A stretch of 32,089 bases of DNA, taken from NCBI GenBank assembly GCA_903900975.1, contig CAIUPE010000087.1, forward strand, positions 1 to 32,089. Direction: 5' to 3'. The first letter of the stretch is position 1. Each line of letters opens with the position of its first letter. The stretch comes from an uncultured Hyphomicrobiales bacterium (GTDB taxonomy: Bacteria; Pseudomonadota; Alphaproteobacteria; Rhizobiales; Beijerinckiaceae). Shown here piece after piece: positions 11,700 to 20,142 of the stretch. Below the pieces are notes generated by a model. That model did no database searches, was not told the origin of the DNA, and saw only the letters and a program-made list of their open reading frames with translations. The translations under genes and the position numbers were made by a program.

Positions 11700-11893
11700 A
11701 AGTCAATTATGATGCCGAAGTCGATGTCGTCTATATGCGGCTGACCGATCATGACATCGTGGAATCGGAAGAGCTTCAGCCGGGAATGATCGTGGACTTT
11801 GATGCCGATGGTAAAATGGTAGCGATTGAGTTCTTGAATGCAAAGGAACGCTTCGCCACTGATACAATCCGCGAGCTTGGTGAAGCGGCGTAA
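11690..11893 (+). CDS. DUF2283 family protein (putative antitoxin-like partner)
   Basis: A 67-residue protein with the DUF2283 pattern: KVNYDAEVDVVYMRL near the start, a turn, then MIVDFDADGKMVAIEFLNAKERF. Members are small beta-rich proteins of unproven function, often encoded directly downstream of a DUF4258 gene, and they are regarded as likely antitoxin or regulatory partners. ATG 11690 overlaps the end of the broken DUF4258 frame by ten bases and is preceded by CGAGGAGCAG, a good ribosome site. The gene is intact although its partner is not. gltD starts only 28 bases after its stop, so it may be needed for transcript continuity. Confidence 0.82.
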   Translation: MAMKVNYDAEVDVVYMRLTDHDIVESEELQPGMIVDFDADGKMVAIEFLNAKERFATDTIRELGEAA

Positions 11894-11921
11894 TAACGAA
11901 TAGAAAATTAGGATTACGGAT

Positions 11922-13340
11922 ATGGGCAAGGTTACAGGATTCATGGAAATCGACCGTCGCGACCGGCGTTATGCGCCAGCGGCTGACCGTATCCGTCATT
12001 ATAAAGAGTTCGTGATCCCGCTCTCGGAAGAGGCGACGAAGGATCAGGCGGCGCGCTGCATGAATTGCGGCATTCCGTATTGCCATAATGGCTGCCCGGT
12101 GAACAACCAGATCCCCGATTGGAACGATCTCGTTTATCACGGTGATTGGCAAGAAGCCTCGCGCAACCTGCATTCCACCAATAATTTCCCCGAATTCACC
12201 GGCCGCATCTGCCCCGCCCCGTGCGAGGCAAGCTGCACCTTGAACCTCAATGACAGCCCCGTCACGATCAAATCGATCGAATGCGCCATCGTTGATCGCG
12301 CGTGGGAAGAAGGCTGGATCGTGCCTGAGCCTGCGGCGAAGCTGACCGGCAAGCGGGTGGCGATTGTCGGCTCCGGCCCTGCAGGCCTTGCGAGCGCCCA
12401 GCAGCTCGCGCGCGCGGGCCATGAAGTCCATGTGTTTGAGAAGAACGGCAAGCCCGGCGGCCTGATGCGCTATGGCATTCCCGACTTCAAAATGGAGAAG
12501 CATCTGATCGACCGTCGCGTCGCGCAGATGGAAGCCGAAGGCGTGGTGTTCCACTGCAACACCCATATCGGTGTCGATAAAACGATCAAAGAACTCAAAG
12601 CGGCCTATGATGCCGTCATTCTGGCCGGTGGCTCGGAAAAGCCGCGCGATTTGCCGGTGCCGGGCCGCGATCTTCACGGCGTTCATTTCGCAATGGATTT
12701 TCTGCCGCAGCAGAACCGCCGCGTCTCGCATGAAGCGCTCAAATCCAACGAGCCGATCTTGGCCAATGGCAAGCATGTCGTGGTCATCGGCGGCGGCGAT
12801 ACGGGGTCGGATTGTATCGGCACGTCGATCCGTCAGGGTGCTTTATCTGTTACCCAAATCGAAATCATGGCCAAGCCGCCGGAGAAGGAAAATAAGCTCC
12901 TGACCTGGCCAAACTGGCCGATGAAAATGCGCACCTCGTCGTCGCAGGAAGAAGGCGCGGAGCGTGATTTCGCCGTCAACACCGTGTCGTTTTCAGGCGA
13001 AGACGGAGCGGTAAAAGCGTTGCATTGCGTGCGGGTGGATGAGAAGTTCCAGCCTATCCCCGGCTCGGAATTTGAGCTGAAGGCCGATCTCGTATTGCTC
13101 GCCATGGGCTTTGTCGCTCCGATTGCCGAGGGCATGTTGGCAGAGGCGGACGTAAAGCTCGATCCGCGCGGCAATGTGGCAGCCGATATGGTGGCGTATA
13201 AGTCCAGTGTCGATAACATCTACGCCTGCGGCGACATGCGGCGTGGCCAATCGCTGGTGGTATGGGCCATCCGCGAAGGCCGGCAAGCGGCGCATAGTGT
13301 GGATAAGCAGTTGATGGGGAAGACGACGCTTCCGCGTTAA
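11922..13340 (+). CDS. gltD: Glutamate synthase (NADPH), small subunit
   Basis: A 472-residue beta subunit of normal length. The N-terminal region holds cysteines for low-potential 4Fe-4S clusters (C46, C49, C54, C58, and a second set in [12 protein letters not shown]). It is followed by an FAD-binding GxGxxG ([16 protein letters not shown], about residue 147) and an NADPH-binding GxGxxG ([15 protein letters not shown], about residue 286). A C-terminal [22 protein letters not shown] closes the FAD site. It passes NADPH electrons to GltB. The ribosome site is weak (AGGA about 11 bases upstream), and no promoter is evident in the 28-base gap after the DUF2283 gene, so gltD is probably transcribed through the inserted genes. 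Confidence 0.97.
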   Translation: MGKVTGFMEIDRRDRRYAPAADRIRHYKEFVIPLSEEATKDQAARCMNCGIPYCHNGCPVNNQIPDWNDLVYHGDWQEASRNLHSTNNFPEFTGRICPAPCEASCTLNLNDSPVTIKSIECAIVDRAWEEGWIVPEPAAKLTGKRVAIVGSGPAGLASAQQLARAGHEVHVFEKNGKPGGLMRYGIPDFKMEKHLIDRRVAQMEAEGVVFHCNTHIGVDKTIKELKAAYDAVILAGGSEKPRDLPVPGRDLHGVHFAMDFLPQQNRRVSHEALKSNEPILANGKHVVVIGGGDTGSDCIGTSIRQGALSVTQIEIMAKPPEKENKLLTWPNWPMKMRTSSSQEEGAERDFAVNTVSFSGEDGAVKALHCVRVDEKFQPIPGSEFELKADLVLLAMGFVAPIAEGMLAEADVKLDPRGNVAADMVAYKSSVDNIYACGDMRRGQSLVVWAIREGRQAAHSVDKQLMGKTTLPR

Positions 13341-13375
13341 GCGAGTAGGGAGTGGCGAATAGCGAATAGCTAATC

Positions 13376-13432
13376 ATGGACCGCGAGCCTCCCGGCTCAC
13401 ATTCTATGCGCGGCAGGAGCCGCGCGGTCCAT
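13376..13432. repeat. REP-like cloverleaf palindrome downstream of gltD
   Basis: The outer arms ATGGACCGCG (13376-13385) and CGCGGTCCAT (13423-13432) are perfectly complementary. Two inner hairpins fit between them: GAGCC-TCCC-GGCTC (13385-13398) and GCGCGGC-AGGA-GCCGCGC (13408-13425). It lies between the convergent gltD and mltB stops and could act as a bidirectional terminator or as a mobile REP-type element. Around it are low-complexity repeats (AGTAGGGAGT, GCGAATA twice, CCCTAAA twice) with no gene. Confidence 0.72.
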
Positions 13433-13490
13433 AAGGCAAGTGTACTTTAATATGCTATTTTAACCCCACTACTCCCTAAACCCTAAACCC

Positions 13491-14696
13491 TCACCTAACC
13501 CGCAACGCCTCCAGCACCCGACGTCCCGCATACCCATCCGGCCGCAAACCATTCTTATCTTGAAAATCGCGAATCGCGGCGCGCGTTAGTGACCCAATCC
13601 GGCCATTGGGCTCGCCGACATCATAACCCAGCGCTGAAAGCTGTTCCTGCAATTGCACGCGTTGCTGGAGCCCTAATATCGGATCATCCACCGGCCACAC
13701 GGCACGAATGGGCCCTGCGCCATAAATCCGGTCGCCCAGCATCGCGACGCCCAGCGCATAAGCATCCGAATTGTTATAGCGCTTGATCACATCAAAATTA
13801 TCGGTCACGAGAAAAGCAGGACCATCCGCACCTGCCGGAAAGAACAGGTTCGCCTCACCGCCCCGCGGCATGCCTTCGCCATCAGCCCGGCGCACGCCTT
13901 GTCGGGCCCAATCGTCGAAGGTCAGCCGGTGCAGATGATAGTCGAACCCGTGTGGGATCGTGACCTCAAAGCCCCATGGTAGCCCCGCCTGCCAACCATT
14001 CAGCTTGAGATAATTGGCGGTTGACGCCAAAGCATCGGGCACATTGGTCCAGATGTCTTTCTTGCCATCGCCATCGAAATCAACCGCGAATTTCTGGAAC
14101 GAGGACGGCATAAACTGCGTCTGCCCCATCGCCCCCGCCCATGAGCCCTTGAAATCCGCGCGCGTCACATGGCCCTGCTGCAAGATCAGCAACGCGCCGA
14201 TCAGCTCATCGCGAAAATAGGTGCCCCGATACCCAGCCGACGCCAGCGTGGCGAGCGACCGGACAATATCCTTGCCGCCCGTAAACCCGCCAAAATTGGT
14301 CTCCATCCCCCACACGCCAAGGATGACGGAGCGGTCAACACCATAGCGCCCTTCAATCATGCCAAGGGTTGGGTCATTAACTCCCGCCAACTTTGCTCCC
14401 CGTTCAAGCCGATTGTTCGAGGTCGCGGACGCCAGATACTCCCAAATCGGCTTGACGAATTCGGACTGTTTTTTAGTGAGCTCTACAACATCCTGATCCG
14501 GTATCAAACCAGAAAACGCGGCAACAAAAGTCTCATGCGTCACCCCGCGCGCATGGGCCAAAGGCCATAAACGGTCCAAAAATCCCTTAAATCCACTACT
14601 TTGAACAGGCTTTGCCACCGGTGAGGCGGAAGCCGTCGAGCCAATCGCCAACATAAAGGCCGCAAAAACCACAACAAAGGGAGATAAACGGGACAT
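13491..14696 (-). CDS. Lytic murein transglycosylase, MltB family, with peptidoglycan-binding domain
   Basis: A 401-residue exported protein. A signal peptide is visible at 1-25 (hydrophobic FVVVFAAFMLAIG, then SASP). The catalytic SLT_2 domain (about 35-320) has Glu132 in GVWGMETNFGGFTG as the catalytic acid, with GTYFRDELIGALLILQ, GSWAGAMGQTQFMPSSF and DIWTNVPDALASTANYL downstream. A C-terminal peptidoglycan-binding module (about 340-400) contains LQEQLSALGYDVGEPNGRIG and IRDFQDKNGL. It cleaves the MurNAc-GlcNAc bond with 1,6-anhydro ring formation during wall turnover. No lipobox cysteine is seen, so it is probably soluble in the periplasm, unlike E. coli MltB. It is divergent from galU. 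Confidence 0.92.
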   Translation of the reverse strand: MSRLSPFVVVFAAFMLAIGSTASASPVAKPVQSSGFKGFLDRLWPLAHARGVTHETFVAAFSGLIPDQDVVELTKKQSEFVKPIWEYLASATSNNRLERGAKLAGVNDPTLGMIEGRYGVDRSVILGVWGMETNFGGFTGGKDIVRSLATLASAGYRGTYFRDELIGALLILQQGHVTRADFKGSWAGAMGQTQFMPSSFQKFAVDFDGDGKKDIWTNVPDALASTANYLKLNGWQAGLPWGFEVTIPHGFDYHLHRLTFDDWARQGVRRADGEGMPRGGEANLFFPAGADGPAFLVTDNFDVIKRYNNSDAYALGVAMLGDRIYGAGPIRAVWPVDDPILGLQQRVQLQEQLSALGYDVGEPNGRIGSLTRAAIRDFQDKNGLRPDGYAGRRVLEALRVR

Positions 14697-14879
14697 GGCG
14701 CTCGGCTTCGCTTTAAAAAATCGACCAAACCATTGAGCCCCAAAATGGTTTATTTTGTCTTGACCACCGCTTCCCGCCGGGTGATTGGCCCCATGCCATT
14801 CCCCAACGCCTCAAATTGCGCTACACGAAACCAAGCGCTTAGGCGTATCTGTCCTCTGAGTTTCAAGCAAAAGCTCCTC

Positions 14880-15746
14880 ATGTCTCGCATTCGTAAAGCT
14901 GTCTTTCCCGTCGCAGGTCTTGGCACCCGCTTTTTGCCCGCGACCAAAGCCATACCCAAAGAGATGCTGCCCGTCGTTGATCGGCCCGTGATCCAGCACG
15001 TGGTTGACGAGGCGCGCGCTGCCGGTATCGAGCATTTCGTCTTCGTCACCGGCCGCAACAAGGGCGCGATTGAGGATCATTTTGATCTTTCCTACGAGCT
15101 CGACCGCACCTTGAAAGATCGTGATCGTGCATCAGAGCTTGCAGCCCTTGCGCGTGATTTACCCGCCGCCGGCACCACCAGTTTCACCCGCCAGCAAGAG
15201 CCGCTCGGCCTTGGCCACGCCATCTGGTGCGCACGCTACATCATCAGCGATGAGCCCTTCGCCGTCGTCCTGCCCGATATGCTGCATCACGGCAAAGTAC
15301 CCTGCCTTAAATCCATGATCGACGCCTATGAGGAACATCAGGGCAATATGATTGCGGTGTATGAGGTGCCCGATGAGGAAACCCACCGCTACGGCATTGT
15401 GGATGTCGAAGGGGGCAATAAAGCCAGCCTCCCCATCCGTGGCATGGTGGAGAAGCCGAAACAGGGCACCGCACCGTCTAATCTCGCCATTTCAGGCCGC
15501 TATATTCTCTCGCCTTCGATTTTCCCTATCCTTGAAAATCAGCCGCGCGGCGCAGGCGGCGAAATTCAGCTCACCGATGCCATGGTGACGCTGCAAAAAT
15601 CCGAACCCTTTTTCGCGCATGTGTTTGACGGCCAAGTCCATGATACCGGCACCAAAATGGGCTTTTTGACCGCCAATCTCGCCTATGCACTCGACCATGA
15701 AGAATTCGGCGGCGAGCTTCGCTCCGTTCTTCGTGGCTTATTGTAA
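14880..15746 (+). CDS. galU: UTP-glucose-1-phosphate uridylyltransferase
   Basis: A 288-residue nucleotidyltransferase. The nucleotide-binding signature GLGTRFLPATKAIPKEMLPVVDRPVIQ begins at about residue 13. It is followed by FVTGRNKGAIEDHFD, EPLGLGHAIWCAR, VVLPDML, YGIVDVEGG and GRYILSP, and the C-terminal VHDTGTKMGFL. It makes UDP-glucose for lipopolysaccharide, exopolysaccharide and glucans. The frame is open from 14733, but ATG 14880 begins the conserved domain and gives the normal size; its ribosome site is weak. kdsD follows closely, making a plausible surface-polysaccharide operon. Confidence 0.95.
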   Translation: MSRIRKAVFPVAGLGTRFLPATKAIPKEMLPVVDRPVIQHVVDEARAAGIEHFVFVTGRNKGAIEDHFDLSYELDRTLKDRDRASELAALARDLPAAGTTSFTRQQEPLGLGHAIWCARYIISDEPFAVVLPDMLHHGKVPCLKSMIDAYEEHQGNMIAVYEVPDEETHRYGIVDVEGGNKASLPIRGMVEKPKQGTAPSNLAISGRYILSPSIFPILENQPRGAGGEIQLTDAMVTLQKSEPFFAHVFDGQVHDTGTKMGFLTANLAYALDHEEFGGELRSVLRGLL

Positions 15747-15759
15747 CGGAACCGATTCT

Positions 15760-16731
15760 TTGACCCAGCCTTCTGCTATCGCTTCAGCGCTCCGCACCCT
15801 TTCGACCGAAACCGAAGGCCTCACCCTTTTATCGGAAGCCCTCAAAGGCGAGCTCGGTTCGGCCTTTAACCAAGCCATTGACGCGATTTTAGCCGCATCG
15901 GGCCGCGTGATCATTTCCGGCATGGGCAAATCGGGCCATGTTGGGCGCAAAATTGCCGCAACATTGGCATCCACCGGCACACCGGCTCATTTTGTCCATC
16001 CCGGCGAGGCAAGCCATGGTGATTTGGGCATGATCCAGCCCGATGATGTCATTCTGGCCATGTCCTGGTCGGGTGAATCCTCCGAACTCGCCGATATCAT
16101 CGCCTATGCGGAGCGCGATCAGGTGACGCTTATCGCAATCACCTCGCAGGCCGAAAGCTCGCTCGGCAAGGGCGCCGATATTTGCTTGGCACTGCCGCGC
16201 GCGAAAGAAGCCTGCCCCAACGGGCTGGCACCCACGACATCAACAACGATGCAGCTCGCATTGGGTGATGCGCTCGCGGTCGCTCTGCTCGAAAGCCGCG
16301 GTTTCACTAGCCAGGATTTCCGCCGCTACCATCCGGGCGGCAAGCTGGGCGCGCAATTGCGCCAAGTCCGCGCCGTCATGCATACGGGTGATCGCCTGCC
16401 GCTGATCCGTGCCGGTATGCCCATGTCGGAAGCCGTTCTCACCATCAGCGCCAAGGGGCTGGGCTGTGTGATCGTCACCAAGGCCGATGGAACGCTGGCA
16501 GGCCTCGTTACCGATGGCGATTTGCGCCGCCACATGGCGCCTGATCTGTTGGGTAGGCCGGTCGACGATATTATGACGAAATCGCCTAAGACCATATCGC
16601 CCGACACGCTCATCGCCGAGGCGCTCGAGATTATGGAAAGCCGGAAGATCAGTTCGCTTCTGGTGGTGGAAGGAGCGCGGCCCGTGGGCCTTATCCATAT
16701 TCTCGATCTGCTGCGAATAGGCGCTGCCTGA
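15760..16731 (+). CDS. kdsD: D-arabinose 5-phosphate isomerase (KpsF/GutQ family)
   Basis: A 323-residue protein with an N-terminal SIS sugar-isomerase domain (GRVIISGMGKSGHVGRKIAAT, HPGEASHGDLGMI, AMSWSGESSEL, CPNGLAPTTSTT) and two C-terminal CBS domains (about 205-323). It converts ribulose 5-phosphate to arabinose 5-phosphate, the first step to Kdo of lipid A-core. The frame is open from 15685, inside galU. I chose TTG 15760 because it lies just beyond the galU stop, has GGAAC-like complementarity upstream and yields family length. An ATG at 15685 or 15697 would overlap galU by 50-62 bases and add residues I do not recognise. The start is therefore tentative. It ends flush against the convergent hemH. 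Confidence 0.9.
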   Translation: MTQPSAIASALRTLSTETEGLTLLSEALKGELGSAFNQAIDAILAASGRVIISGMGKSGHVGRKIAATLASTGTPAHFVHPGEASHGDLGMIQPDDVILAMSWSGESSELADIIAYAERDQVTLIAITSQAESSLGKGADICLALPRAKEACPNGLAPTTSTTMQLALGDALAVALLESRGFTSQDFRRYHPGGKLGAQLRQVRAVMHTGDRLPLIRAGMPMSEAVLTISAKGLGCVIVTKADGTLAGLVTDGDLRRHMAPDLLGRPVDDIMTKSPKTISPDTLIAEALEIMESRKISSLLVVEGARPVGLIHILDLLRIGAA

Positions 16732-17793
16732 TCAGATCCAGCCCTGCAATTCACGCATAACAACCTGCTCGATCACATCAATGCCGGGCTCGGAATCGTT
16801 CAAGCACGGCACATAGGCGAATTTCTCGCCGCCATGATGCATGAAATGCTCGCAGTTTTCGCCTTCGATTTCCTCAAGCGTTTCTAGGCAATCAGCCGCA
16901 AAGCCGGGCGCAATCACCAGCACCTTCTTGATGCCCTTGGCGGGCAATTCGCCCATCGTATCGATCAGATAGGGCTTTAACCACTCCTCCGTCCCGAAGC
17001 GGGATTGGAAGCACACCATGAATTTTTCATTGGAAAGGCCAAGCGCCTCACGCAGCAACCGCCCCGTTTTCATGCATTGGCAATGATAGGGATCGCCCTT
17101 CATCAGATAGGATTTCGGCACACCGTGAAACGAGGCCACGATCAGATCGGGCTCGAAATCGAGCGTCGCCTGCTTGGCACGAATCGACGTCACCAGCGAG
17201 GCGATATAGGCCGGATCATCATGCCAAGGGGCCGCCACGCGCACGGCAGGCTGCCAGCGCATTTTCATCAGGGTTTCAAACGCCTTGTCACACGCCGTTG
17301 CCGATGTCGCGGCACAGGATTGCGGATAAAGCGGCACCAGCAAAATCCGGTCACAGCCTTCAGCCTGCAAAGCCTTGATCCGCTCCGGCGTTGAAGGATT
17401 GCCATAGCGCATCCCCCAATCGACCACGATCCGGTCATCCACCCCCTTCAGCCGCTCGGCGAGCTTTTCAGCTTGCGCGCGGGTGATGGTTTTAAGCGGG
17501 CTTTCATTGCGCTCTTTGTTCCAGATTGTATCGTAATCCTTGCCCTTGCGGCTCGGACGGATTGTTAGAATGATGAGATTAAGGATCGGCCACCACAACC
17601 AGCGCGGCACTTCAATGACGCGGCGATCCGATAGGAATTCCTTGAGATAACGACGCATCGACCAATAATCAGTCGCATCCGGCGTGCCGAGATTGAGCAG
17701 CAAAACGCCAATCTTGCCCAGTTTCACCGGCGGGTGATCGCTCGGAAGCTTAACCTCGGCGCGGTGGGCAACAGGTCGTAACATCTCAGTCAT
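16732..17793 (-). CDS. hemH: Ferrochelatase
   Basis: A 353-residue class I ferrochelatase that inserts ferrous iron into protoporphyrin IX at the inner membrane, the last step of haem synthesis. Recognisable blocks are GVLLLNLGTPDA, WNKERNESPLKTITR, VDWGMRYGNPS, LLVPLYPQSCAATSATA, the metal-binding His in VASFHGVPKSYLMKGDPYHCQC, and the Glu-bearing PGFAADCLETLEEIE. The frame opens at 17805 (MRFLMTEM). I start at ATG 17793 because the GAGG of the upper ATGAGG forms a well-spaced ribosome site. The Cys residues seen here are not enough to claim the 2Fe-2S cluster of some members. Confidence 0.95.
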   Translation of the reverse strand: MTEMLRPVAHRAEVKLPSDHPPVKLGKIGVLLLNLGTPDATDYWSMRRYLKEFLSDRRVIEVPRWLWWPILNLIILTIRPSRKGKDYDTIWNKERNESPLKTITRAQAEKLAERLKGVDDRIVVDWGMRYGNPSTPERIKALQAEGCDRILLVPLYPQSCAATSATACDKAFETLMKMRWQPAVRVAAPWHDDPAYIASLVTSIRAKQATLDFEPDLIVASFHGVPKSYLMKGDPYHCQCMKTGRLLREALGLSNEKFMVCFQSRFGTEEWLKPYLIDTMGELPAKGIKKVLVIAPGFAADCLETLEEIEGENCEHFMHHGGEKFAYVPCLNDSEPGIDVIEQVVMRELQGWI

Positions 17794-17994
17794 CAAAAAC
17801 CTCATTCAAGCAGAGCTATGGTCAGGATACGGTTTGAGCACCCACTGGATCGTCACAAGCGGGATTTAGGCGCCGATGGCAAGCGTTTCTGACGCAATCG
17901 ATCGGGTTCTTTGCCTTTGTCCTGCTCACGACCAGACGAAATAAATTTGTCTTTCGCCCGGATTTAGCCATGGTCCTGCTCTAGGCCGTTTACA

Positions 17995-18684
17995 ATGACG
18001 ATTCGGGTATATTTGATGGGTTTCACCTTGCGACCGTCCCCTTTGCGCGGATACGCGGTTAAAGCGTTCCTCATGGCTCTGCTGTTAATGCCAGCCTACG
18101 CCATCGCCCATCCCCATGTCTGGATTTCGATGACGGCGGAATTGCTCTTTGGAGCAGACGGAAAAATAACGGGCATTTCAAATGCTTGGTCGTTTGACGA
18201 AGGCTATTCGGCCTATGCGGTGCAGGGTATTCCGACCAAGCCCGATGGCACCATTGCGCGCGAAACCCTGGATGTGCTGGCCAAATCAAACACCGAGGCG
18301 CTGGATGAGTTCGGCTATTTCACCATTATCCGGGCGGATGGCAAAAAATTACCGCTTGGCCCACCGAAGGATTATTGGCTCGATTATAACGGCCACCTGA
18401 TGACCTATCACATGACCTTACCGCTGAAAGAGCCAACGAAGCCCGGTAAAGTCACAATGTTTGAAATTTACGATCCGACCTATTTCGTCTCTTTCGCCTT
18501 CACCGACAGCGCCAATCCCGTCACCATGCCCACGGCTCCGAAAGGATGTGCACTCACAATTGCACGCCCGAAGCAAGACGCACAGCCTACGCAACCGCTG
18601 AATGAAGCGTTTTTCAACTCCGTTGCAGCGGGAAGCGATGTCGGTGCGCAATTTTCCTCCCGCATCGTTCTGGCCTGTCCCTAA
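17995..18684 (+). CDS. DUF1007 family exported protein
   Basis: A 229-residue protein beginning with a signal peptide whose hydrophobic core is AFLMALLLMPAYAIA. Predicted cleavage leaves HPHVWISMTAELLFG, the hallmark start of DUF1007, with His39 and His41 at or next to the mature N-terminus. The rest is beta-rich, with FDEGYSAYAV, a DEFGYF segment and YDPTYFVSFAF. The function is unproven, but DUF1007 genes are regularly paired with NicO-type metal transporters, as here 22 bases downstream. A periplasmic metal-binding or delivery role is inferred. Its promoter region (17806-17994) has no Zur-like palindrome that I could find. A second possible start is ATG 18016. Confidence 0.83.
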   Translation: MTIRVYLMGFTLRPSPLRGYAVKAFLMALLLMPAYAIAHPHVWISMTAELLFGADGKITGISNAWSFDEGYSAYAVQGIPTKPDGTIARETLDVLAKSNTEALDEFGYFTIIRADGKKLPLGPPKDYWLDYNGHLMTYHMTLPLKEPTKPGKVTMFEIYDPTYFVSFAFTDSANPVTMPTAPKGCALTIARPKQDAQPTQPLNEAFFNSVAAGSDVGAQFSSRIVLACP

Positions 18685-18705
18685 CCCCCTTGACCAAGGT
18701 ACAAC

Positions 18706-19806
18706 ATGCCGATTGTCCCCTCATCTAGCCGCGCCTTCTGGCTAACCCTTCTCATTGCCGTTTTAGCTCTTGCGGTGGTCATCCTTGCAGGAGCGGCACT
18801 CGGTCATGTTTTAGGTCTCGATGGATCAGCACCATCGGTTGGCAAAAGCCCATTTGGGGTTGGCATTAGCGAAGGTGGTGGCCCTGCTACCGGCCTTGCA
18901 GGCTGGATCTTGTCCGTCCAATCGCAATTTTCCCACATGATGACGGCAGCACTTAGCCTTTTAAAAACCGATACCAGCGCCCTCTGGACGCTGCTCGTCG
19001 TCGCCCTGGCCTATGGCGTATTTCATGCGGCGGGGCCGGGTCACGGCAAGGCCATCATCGCGGCCTATGGTATGGCGCAGGACAAAGCGATTAGCCAAAT
19101 CATCACCATGGCAACCGCTGCTGCGCTTCTGCAAAGTCTGGTCGCGATTGGGCTTGTTGCCATTCTCTCGCTCGCGCTTCATGCCACAGCGGCCACGATG
19201 CGCGAGACAGCGGGTATGGTAGAACTTGTAAGTTTTGCCGCGGTGGCCTTGCTCGGCGCGGGGTTGCTTTGGCAAAAATCCAACGGTCTTGCCCGATTGA
19301 TCGCCATTCCGGCCCCATCAAACGGTCATCATCATGGTCACCATCACCACGACCATCATGAACATGATCACCATGAACATGGCCACGATCATCATCACGA
19401 TCATCACCCCGATGAACATCATGTCCATGACGAGCATTGCGGACATAACCATGCCCCAATAGCCGCTCCGGGTTCCGGAATGCGGGGGGCGGTGGCAGCC
19501 GTCTTTGCGGCAGGAATCCGGCCCTGCTCCGGCTCCATTCTGGTGCTTGTTTTTGCCCTGGCGCAGGGCATGTTTGCCACCGGTATAGCGGCCGCTTTGG
19601 CTATTGCACTCGGTACTGCATTCACCACCAGTGCGCTGGCGGTGCTTGCGATCTTTGCCGCCTCAACCGCCACACGGCTGGCCGGTGGAGTGGATGCGCC
19701 ACGGGCCGTTTTGCTGGCTCGAGGGTTGGAAGTTCTCGCAGCAGCCTTTGTTCTAGCGCTCGGCCTTGCGCTTCTGACCGGCCTATCACAGGTCGGCGGG
19801 GCCTAA
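18706..19806 (+). CDS. NicO-family nickel/cobalt-type transporter with His-rich loop
   Basis: A 366-residue membrane protein with about six or seven hydrophobic segments. The NicO motifs are FHAAGPGHGKAIIAAYGMA (about 106-124) and FAAGIRPCSGSILVLVFALAQG (about 268-289). Between them, residues 208-249 form an extreme His/Asp/Glu loop with some 25 histidines, also seen in RcnA-like exporters. The annotated family moves nickel or cobalt. Its pairing with DUF1007 and its position beside a zinc uptake operon suggest zinc as substrate here, but import or export cannot be decided from sequence. The start has AAGGT upstream. It is probably co-transcribed with the DUF1007 gene. Confidence 0.87.
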   Translation: MPIVPSSSRAFWLTLLIAVLALAVVILAGAALGHVLGLDGSAPSVGKSPFGVGISEGGGPATGLAGWILSVQSQFSHMMTAALSLLKTDTSALWTLLVVALAYGVFHAAGPGHGKAIIAAYGMAQDKAISQIITMATAAALLQSLVAIGLVAILSLALHATAATMRETAGMVELVSFAAVALLGAGLLWQKSNGLARLIAIPAPSNGHHHGHHHHDHHEHDHHEHGHDHHHDHHPDEHHVHDEHCGHNHAPIAAPGSGMRGAVAAVFAAGIRPCSGSILVLVFALAQGMFATGIAAALAIALGTAFTTSALAVLAIFAASTATRLAGGVDAPRAVLLARGLEVLAAAFVLALGLALLTGLSQVGGA

Positions 19807-19866
19807 ACCCTTGCGTTTAGCGCAAGTTCACGGTAGGTCGGAATGTACAAAAAATAAGGATACCCA

Positions 19867-20103
19867 ATGGCCAAATCCCGCCAGATCAATGTCAAAAACC
19901 TGCTCACGCTGATCAGCGTCGGCATTCTGGTTGGCACCGAGTTTTTGGGCGTAGCCATTGCCGCCGGTTGGGCGATTGCCGGCTTGCTTCAGCTCGGCAA
20001 TACCATTGCCCTCGTTTTGATGGTGGCGTTCGGCATGGTAGGTATCTACGCGCTGTTCGAATTCATGAAACGCGCGATTTCGTTGGAGCCAGTGCGCGGC
20101 TAA
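19867..20103 (+). CDS. Small two-helix membrane protein, unknown function
   Basis: I do not recognise this 78-residue protein. It has a short basic N-terminus (MAKSRQINVKN), a first helix with LLTLISVGILVGTEFLGVAIAAGWAI, a second with TIALVLMVAFGMVGIYALFEF, and a basic tail (MKRAISLEPVRG). A good AAGGA site lies eight bases before the ATG, and codon use resembles its neighbours, so I think it is real. It sits 60 bases after the NicO gene and ends 19 bases before the Zur-like palindrome. It may therefore be the last gene of the DUF1007-NicO transcript. A role in metal transport is suggested only by position. Confidence 0.65.
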   Translation: MAKSRQINVKNLLTLISVGILVGTEFLGVAIAAGWAIAGLLQLGNTIALVLMVAFGMVGIYALFEFMKRAISLEPVRG

Positions 20104-20122
20104 AGCAAGTTTCTTTCAATTT

Positions 20123-20142
20123 TGTAATGTTATAATATTACA
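20123..20142. promoter_or_regulatory. Zur box overlapping a TATAAT promoter element
   Basis: TGTAATGTTATAATATTACA is a 20-base near-perfect palindrome (two mismatched pairs), and the following TTTC extends the match to the proteobacterial Zur consensus, which I recall as GAAATGTTATANTATAACATTTC. A TATAAT hexamer (20131-20136) lies inside it, so a bound repressor would block the promoter. It is placed before the His-rich gene and znuCBA, exactly where zinc repression is expected. Confidence 0.85.

Noticed and set aside
11123-11893. Treating the DUF4258/DUF2283 pair and BrnTA as a mobile element or integron cassette
   Set aside because: No transposase, integrase, terminal repeats or attachment-like duplications are visible at the edges.
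13475-13492. CCCTAAACCCTAAACCCT resembling a telomere repeat
   Set aside because: Only about 2.5 units in a bacterial intergenic region beside other low-complexity repeats; probably chance.
14727-14751. Inverted repeat AAACCATT...AATGGTTT between mltB and galU
   Set aside because: An 8-bp AT-rich stem with a 9-base loop in a divergent promoter region. It could be an operator, but nothing supports a specific role.
19810-19826. Hairpin CTTGCG-TTTAG-CGCAAG after the NicO gene as a terminator
   Set aside because: Short stem without a U-run. The next gene is only 41 bases further on, so termination is not supported.
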